Assembly: GCA_936432065.2 (NCBI GenBank)
Contig: OW386287.2
Location: forward strand, 185,131,729-185,195,728
DNA length: 64,000 bases
Source: Rutpela maculata
Lineage: Eukaryota > Arthropoda > Insecta > Coleoptera > Cerambycidae
Direction: 5' to 3'
A program made the translations under genes and the position numbers. Position 1 is the first letter of the stretch; each line of letters begins with the position of its first letter. This document shows positions 59,691 to 64,000 of this stretch, piece after piece. The notes beneath the pieces were generated by a model, which searched no databases, had not been told where the DNA came from, and worked only from the letters and a program-made list of their open reading frames with translations.

Positions 59691-60004
59691 CATTACGGAC
59701 CATAATTAAGGAAAGGATGGATTTTAACTGATTTCCTGGGTCTGAATTAATGACAATTAAGGCACAATTTAGAAAAATATAGATTTTTAAGTATAATAAT
59801 GATAAAACTATGCTTTTCTCATTTAAGAGTAAAACTACCAATTTAGCAGCTAATATTTTTTTTGTAGAGGGGAAATCATCATGGACACCCGTCGCTTAGA
59901 GTCTATCGGGGACGGGTAGTGCTAGACTCCAACCAGACTCCAACCCCCTCTTCAGTGTTTCCTGTTGGCCTGGGACTGTTTTCGCTTTTCATCGGACCCA
60001 CAGG

Positions 60005-61300
60005 TCATTTAAGTTTGTCGGTGTTAATTGGCGTTTCTCCATGGGTCCAAACCCCTCTTTCTTTTCTCCTCGTCCTTCTTTTTGATAATGCCCTTCTCCA
60101 GTTCTCCTCCGTTTCTAGCATCCTCTCTACCCAGTGGCGGCTGGTGAAATTTCAATAATTTTTTTCTCGTCTGTGGCGCATGGGACCCATGCGAAATATG
60201 GGATATAACATCTTGAGGAGCACTTCTGTAACGACTCCTGTTTAAAATAACTTTTTGTTGTTATATACATTTTACTTATCATAAAAATACAATAGGTTTT
60301 GGAGTTTATGAAAATATTTTCATTACTGGCTGAGATGTAACGAATTAAAATTTTGTAATTTACAATTTAATAAATTACAAAATTTCAATTCGTTGTATCT
60401 CAGTTAGTAATGAAAATATTTTCATAAACTCCAAAACCTATTGTTGTATTTTCATGAAAAGTAAAATGCATATGACTAAAAAAATAATTTTATACAGGAG
60501 TCCATAGACAGAGGTGGCAACCGAATTTTGAATTTTTTTTTCGCAAACTGCTTTTTCAAAATTTTTGAGGGATCGTTAGAGAAGTGCTTTTCTAGATGTT
60601 ATTTCCCATGTTTCGTATGGGTCCCAAGCGCCACAGATGAGAAAAAAATTATTGAAATTACACCAGCCGCCACTGCCGTCTCTACCATATCTTCCGGAGA
60701 CAATAACGACGTCCCACCAACTCGTCTCTCTACCCTCCATCTGTTGTATGCGAACACGGTGTGCTCCACGTCATCGACCTCTCCACAGTATGCACACTCT
60801 CTGCTGTCAGTCTTGCCAATATCATATAAGTACACCATGAAGCACCCATGTCCGCTCAGGGCTTGAGTGAGGTAATAGCCTACCTCACCATGCTTCCGTT
60901 CCATCCACGCTCTGATGTTCGGGATGAGGCGTCTCGTCCACCTTCCCTTTTCTGCAGTGTCCCACCGCCTCTGCCATCTTTCAAACAGCCTGTCCCTGTC
61001 CTCTGCCCTCCCGGTTCCTTCAAAGATTTCTAGCCGTTCTTTGGCCATCAGATCCAAAGGGGGTATTCCCGCCACTACCAACGCCGCCTCGTACGAAATT
61101 GTTTTATATGCACTTCATACCGTTAGTGCGGTACATCGCTGGATCCTAGCCATCCTCCCCCTCGTCCTATCCACCTTCATCGCACTTTCCCAGACCGGAG
61201 ATGCATACAAGAGGAGAGTGCACGACGCTACACAGCAGTCTCCTCTTGCTCGCTCTCGGTCTGTGCGTAATCTGGATTTAGACTGGTTTCTCGGGTCGTG
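60005..61300 (-). pseudogene. R1-clade non-LTR polymerase C-terminus, split by a MITE
   Basis: Minus-strand reading: ASKRRLLCSVVHS, then after a frameshift near 61215 LLYASPVWESAM, GRMARIQRC, an in-frame TGA at 61115-61117 where the family has Cys, then SYEAALVVAGIPPLDLMAKE, EVGYYLTQALSGHGCFMVYL, ECAYCGEVDDVEHTVF and SPEDMVE. It continues past the MITE (60132-60678) as RMLETEENWRRALSKRRTRR to a stop at 60005. The LVVAGIPPLDL, Q.LSGHGCF..YL and C.YCG....EHTVF..C..W motifs mark R1/TRAS-type ORF2. The endonuclease and most of RT are missing. 59880-60004 is probably 3' UTR. Confidence 0.88.
60132..60678. mobile_element. 547-bp hAT-like foldback MITE
   Basis: CAGTGGCGGCTGGTGAAATT at the left pairs with the right end over about 110 bp. 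A second perfect inner palindrome is centred near 60368 (TTTTGGAGTTTATGAAAATA and its inverse). TCTCTACC is directly repeated at 60124-60131 and 60679-60686. Eight-base duplications and CAGTGGCG ends fit hAT. Three bases (CCG) lie between the symmetric right end and the duplicate. Confidence 0.9.
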
Positions 61301-62171
61301 ATTAAGGGGATTTTGAATATGCCATAAAACACACTTATTAGAGTAATAATGCAAAAAGATCTGTTTGTGTATTAAATATGGTAAAAATCTTTAAAAATTA
61401 ATTCATAAGAAGCACTTATAAGACTATAAGATCTCTTCCTTTTTGTCTGTGCCTTTTCTCACCTTGATTTGTCCTGAGCAGAAATTATTAGCCTTCATTA
61501 GATCGGGAAACAACTTGTCTCGACGACATCAGTAATTCCTATAAAATGTACACAACCTGTATTGTTAATATTCATGATCCTTTTTGTTTTACTATCAAAA
61601 AGCGATTCTCATAATAGTGCTTCTATTTTAATGATTCCAGCATTATTTAACATTAGTAATCACATAAATTTTCTGCTACTTATCTACGACGCTGTTAAAA
61701 ACATAACCATATCCAACTGTCCTATTAAAGCCTGACACTTAAATTTCTATTTCATGATTTTGCAGTACTGAAAAGTAATTTAAATTAATTAAACAATAAA
61801 TTTCATGGGTATATAAAGAGAATTTGCATTTAGACAAAATGTAATTAAATTGACCTTTGGGTTACATGCGGGTAAGAATTTGCACCTCGATTTGCACTAT
61901 GCAGTAATAATTTCATTCATTTCAACGGCTTAAAACAATAATGGCTAAAAGGAGTTTCAAGGCGATGCACGTAATTTACCACAAATTATTCATCGTTTTT
62001 AAAATATTGTTGCATTTTATAATAATGATTTTGTAAATATGTTTTTCGATTTGAAAATATCGTTCTTGTTTAGATAAGGATTAAAATCGGAGAGTGGTGT
62101 CTTTTAATAACAACTCTTATTATTAGTTGTACTGTCTTTTTTATCTGTTTTCGTTCCTGTTAATATAATAT
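61301..62171. other. No recognised feature
   Basis: AT-rich sequence with nothing recognised. Confidence 0.5.
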
Positions 62172-62637
62172 CACTGCCTAAGGAATAATTACTTCCACAT
62201 CTAAATTTCCTATTTAAGAATCTTCCTATCCAAGTATCCAATTACCACCTCCACCTCATTATTAAAGAGAGTGGGGGTGGCTGAAGTAAAAAAAATGAGG
62301 CGTCTGATTCTTATACACACACTAAATCACATTTTTTTACCCCATTTAAAAATAGGGTGGCCCATGTCAATAAAATTTTGAGACCTTGTCTTCTCGTGCA
62401 TACACTAAATACCAATTTTATAAACTCTTCCTTGCTTTACATTCTTAACTCCATTTAACCCCCCCTCCCCACCTTTCGACGAAATAAGAATAAAATATAA
62501 TCTACTTACAGATTTAGGTGTACCAAATTTCAAGTCAATATAAACCGTTCCAGAGTAATCGCGCTCACAAAAAAAGTTGCAAACAGACAGATCGACAGAC
62601 AAACAAGTTGTTTTGCTCAAACTTAAAATCTGAAAAC
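62172..62637 (+). mobile_element. Hairpin-ended repeat, family A, copy 5, truncated
   Basis: It starts TCACTGCCTAAGGAATAATT then ACTTCCACATC, and follows copy 1 to the CAGACAGATCGACAGAC and GCTCAAACTTAAAATC blocks. The terminal hairpin is lost and there are several deletions. Confidence 0.7.
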
Positions 62638-63283
62638 ATACTGAAATTGTGATCTCAACAAGGTCTTCGACTGGGCCTTCCTTAATTTCATCATCGAAAA
62701 ACTTAGTTTCTATGGAGCAGGGAGTATACCGTTGTTTCTGATAAAGTCATATCAGGAGAACAGGCTGCGCCTGGCATGACAATATGACGTCTTATTTCTA
62801 AAGTCTCACATTGCATTATTTATAGGAATGTATTTCGAATGTGGCAAAGGTGTGGCAAAAAAATTAATGTAGCCATTTTCTTCAGTTTCTTATGTACTTT
62901 TCGAATTTAATATTGAAATTAAAAAAAAACATATAAACGTTATTGTTTGAAGAACAACAAAAACATTTTTTTTCGAGTCAGGACCTGGATTTTTTTGTGT
63001 ATGATACAAGTACTTATTCAGGATCACTAGTGTATTATATGTGCCAAATATGAACTTATTATTCCATTCCTTTACAAAGTAACAACCAAAAGAAATTTTG
63101 CCAAAAATACATACTGTATTTCAGCAACGAGGGCCCAACTAGCTGTTTCTATGGGTGATTATGATTACCCTAGTGTCCTCTATCTGCCATTAAAGCATGT
63201 CCGTTTCCTCGTGAAACACCCTGTATGATACAGCGAATTTTACGTACTTCATATTTTGTGAAAAATGTTTCATTTAATCAATC
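62638..63283. other. No gene; solitary element end
   Basis: GAAACACCCTGTATGATACA at 63214 looks like one end of an ACAGGGTGTTTC element. The rest is unrecognised. Confidence 0.4.
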
Positions 63284-63480
63284 AATCAATCAAAACAGAT
63301 TTATTAAATATTTAACATACAAATATGCACCCGAGTCGGATCCCGGTTCAGAGCCGACCGCACAACCACGTCGCGCAGGGTCGTGGTGAATGTACGGTCG
63401 GATGAAGCGGGTTCGATTCAGGTTGGAACAGCAGGTGGAATGTGGAGTTAGGACTCCTGTCCAGGAGAAGGGACTTAAAC
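63284..63480 (-). mobile_element. Non-LTR/SINE 3' end with (GATT)n tail and conserved hairpin
   Basis: On the minus strand: a body, a hairpin (63354-63401, CCGACCG and CGGTCGG outer stem, ACCACG/CGTGGT inner stem), TTTAATAAATCTGTTTT, then (GATT)n. Same layout as 28879-29050 and 54700-54840. The overlapping frame is not a gene. Confidence 0.65.
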
Positions 63481-64000
63481 CTAACAATATTATTACTATA
63501 ACTAGAATAGTTTTAAAAACACTTAAAGATTAAGAAAATGAGTTTTTGTTAGCACGCGCGCACTGTCGCACACGCGCACTGTTTTAGGAGATCTGATTGC
63601 TGATACGGGAAAAACTCCACGAAAAAACCCGTTCGAGCCAATGGCAACATTCTTCCGATGGTCTGCCTGAAAGGTAGGGTGAAGGGGAAGTTATGGTTGA
63701 AAAAGTTTTGATTTACAAGAAGTTATTGGTCGAGAGGGAATTTTGAAAAGAGGTAAAAAAAGGACAAAAGAACAAAAATTAACAAAATTAACAAAAATGA
63801 GACTAATAGAGAGAATAGAGAAGGGGTTTGAGAGTAAATGGTGGTGAAGGTAAAAAGGTGGTGAAATGGAAATTTGGGTATAGGAAAGATTTGGCTAGGG
63901 AGGTTGCCGAAAGATAAGCAACGCCTGGTATGGTAATGGGTGTTTTATGTTGAAAAGTATGGCATTATGCTGTCTGATTCGTGTAATGTCTCGGGTTAGC
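63481..64000. other. No recognised feature
   Basis: GC-richer around CACGCGCGCACTGTCGCACA, then purine-rich. No gene or element recognised. Confidence 0.5.

Overview
The window looks like intergenic or heterochromatic DNA from an insect nuclear genome. It is AT-rich, has few long open frames and no operons. It carries arthropod-type mobile elements: R1-clade and Jockey-type non-LTR polymerase remnants, a mariner-type transposase remnant, tRNA-derived SINEs, a THAP-domain transposon, and many TA-flanked foldback elements ending in ACAGGGTG-like sequence. The order of insect cannot be fixed from this sequence. No bacterial feature and no CRISPR array is present. Nearly all of the 64 kb is transposons inserted into older transposons.

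Layout. 0-10 kb: small repeats, two TIR elements (1417-2381, 5993-6383), a near-perfect 127-bp palindrome (6814-6940) and the first copy of a ~680-bp hairpin-ended repeat (8461-9134). 10-17 kb: a THAP transposon with a MITE inside it (10640-11624), a probable solo LTR with a TATA/initiator promoter (13285-13922), and a GC-rich hairpin array (14620-15045). 18.5-23.7 kb: a reverse transcriptase fragment split by a mariner-like element and then by a 4.2-kb foldback, which itself holds another transposon, a SINE and a Cys-rich coding fragment. 24.46-26.85 kb: a 2.4-kb DNA transposon with ~33-bp TIRs and a decayed multicopy-type protein gene. 27.9-35.5 kb: inverted tandem arrays, nested SINEs, and a TIR-framed unit holding a decayed gene of a PIN-like/Cys-rich protein family. 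35.8-46.4 kb: four long foldbacks and a Jockey C-terminus. 48.4-52.5 kb: the only region resembling a live gene, with a 10-bp-period array, a 5' exon with a good splice donor, an intron, an intact 182-codon ORF, and a converging CXC-type exon. 53-64 kb: SINEs, small MITEs, a second PIN-like/Cys-rich pseudogene, an R1-clade pseudogene split by a hAT-like MITE, and non-LTR tails with a conserved hairpin.

For several nested insertions, removing the insert plus one target duplication rejoins the host reading frame (60.1 kb, 34.1 kb, 18.8 kb). This gives internal proof of element boundaries and a relative insertion order. Family names rest on recalled motif patterns, not on database searches.
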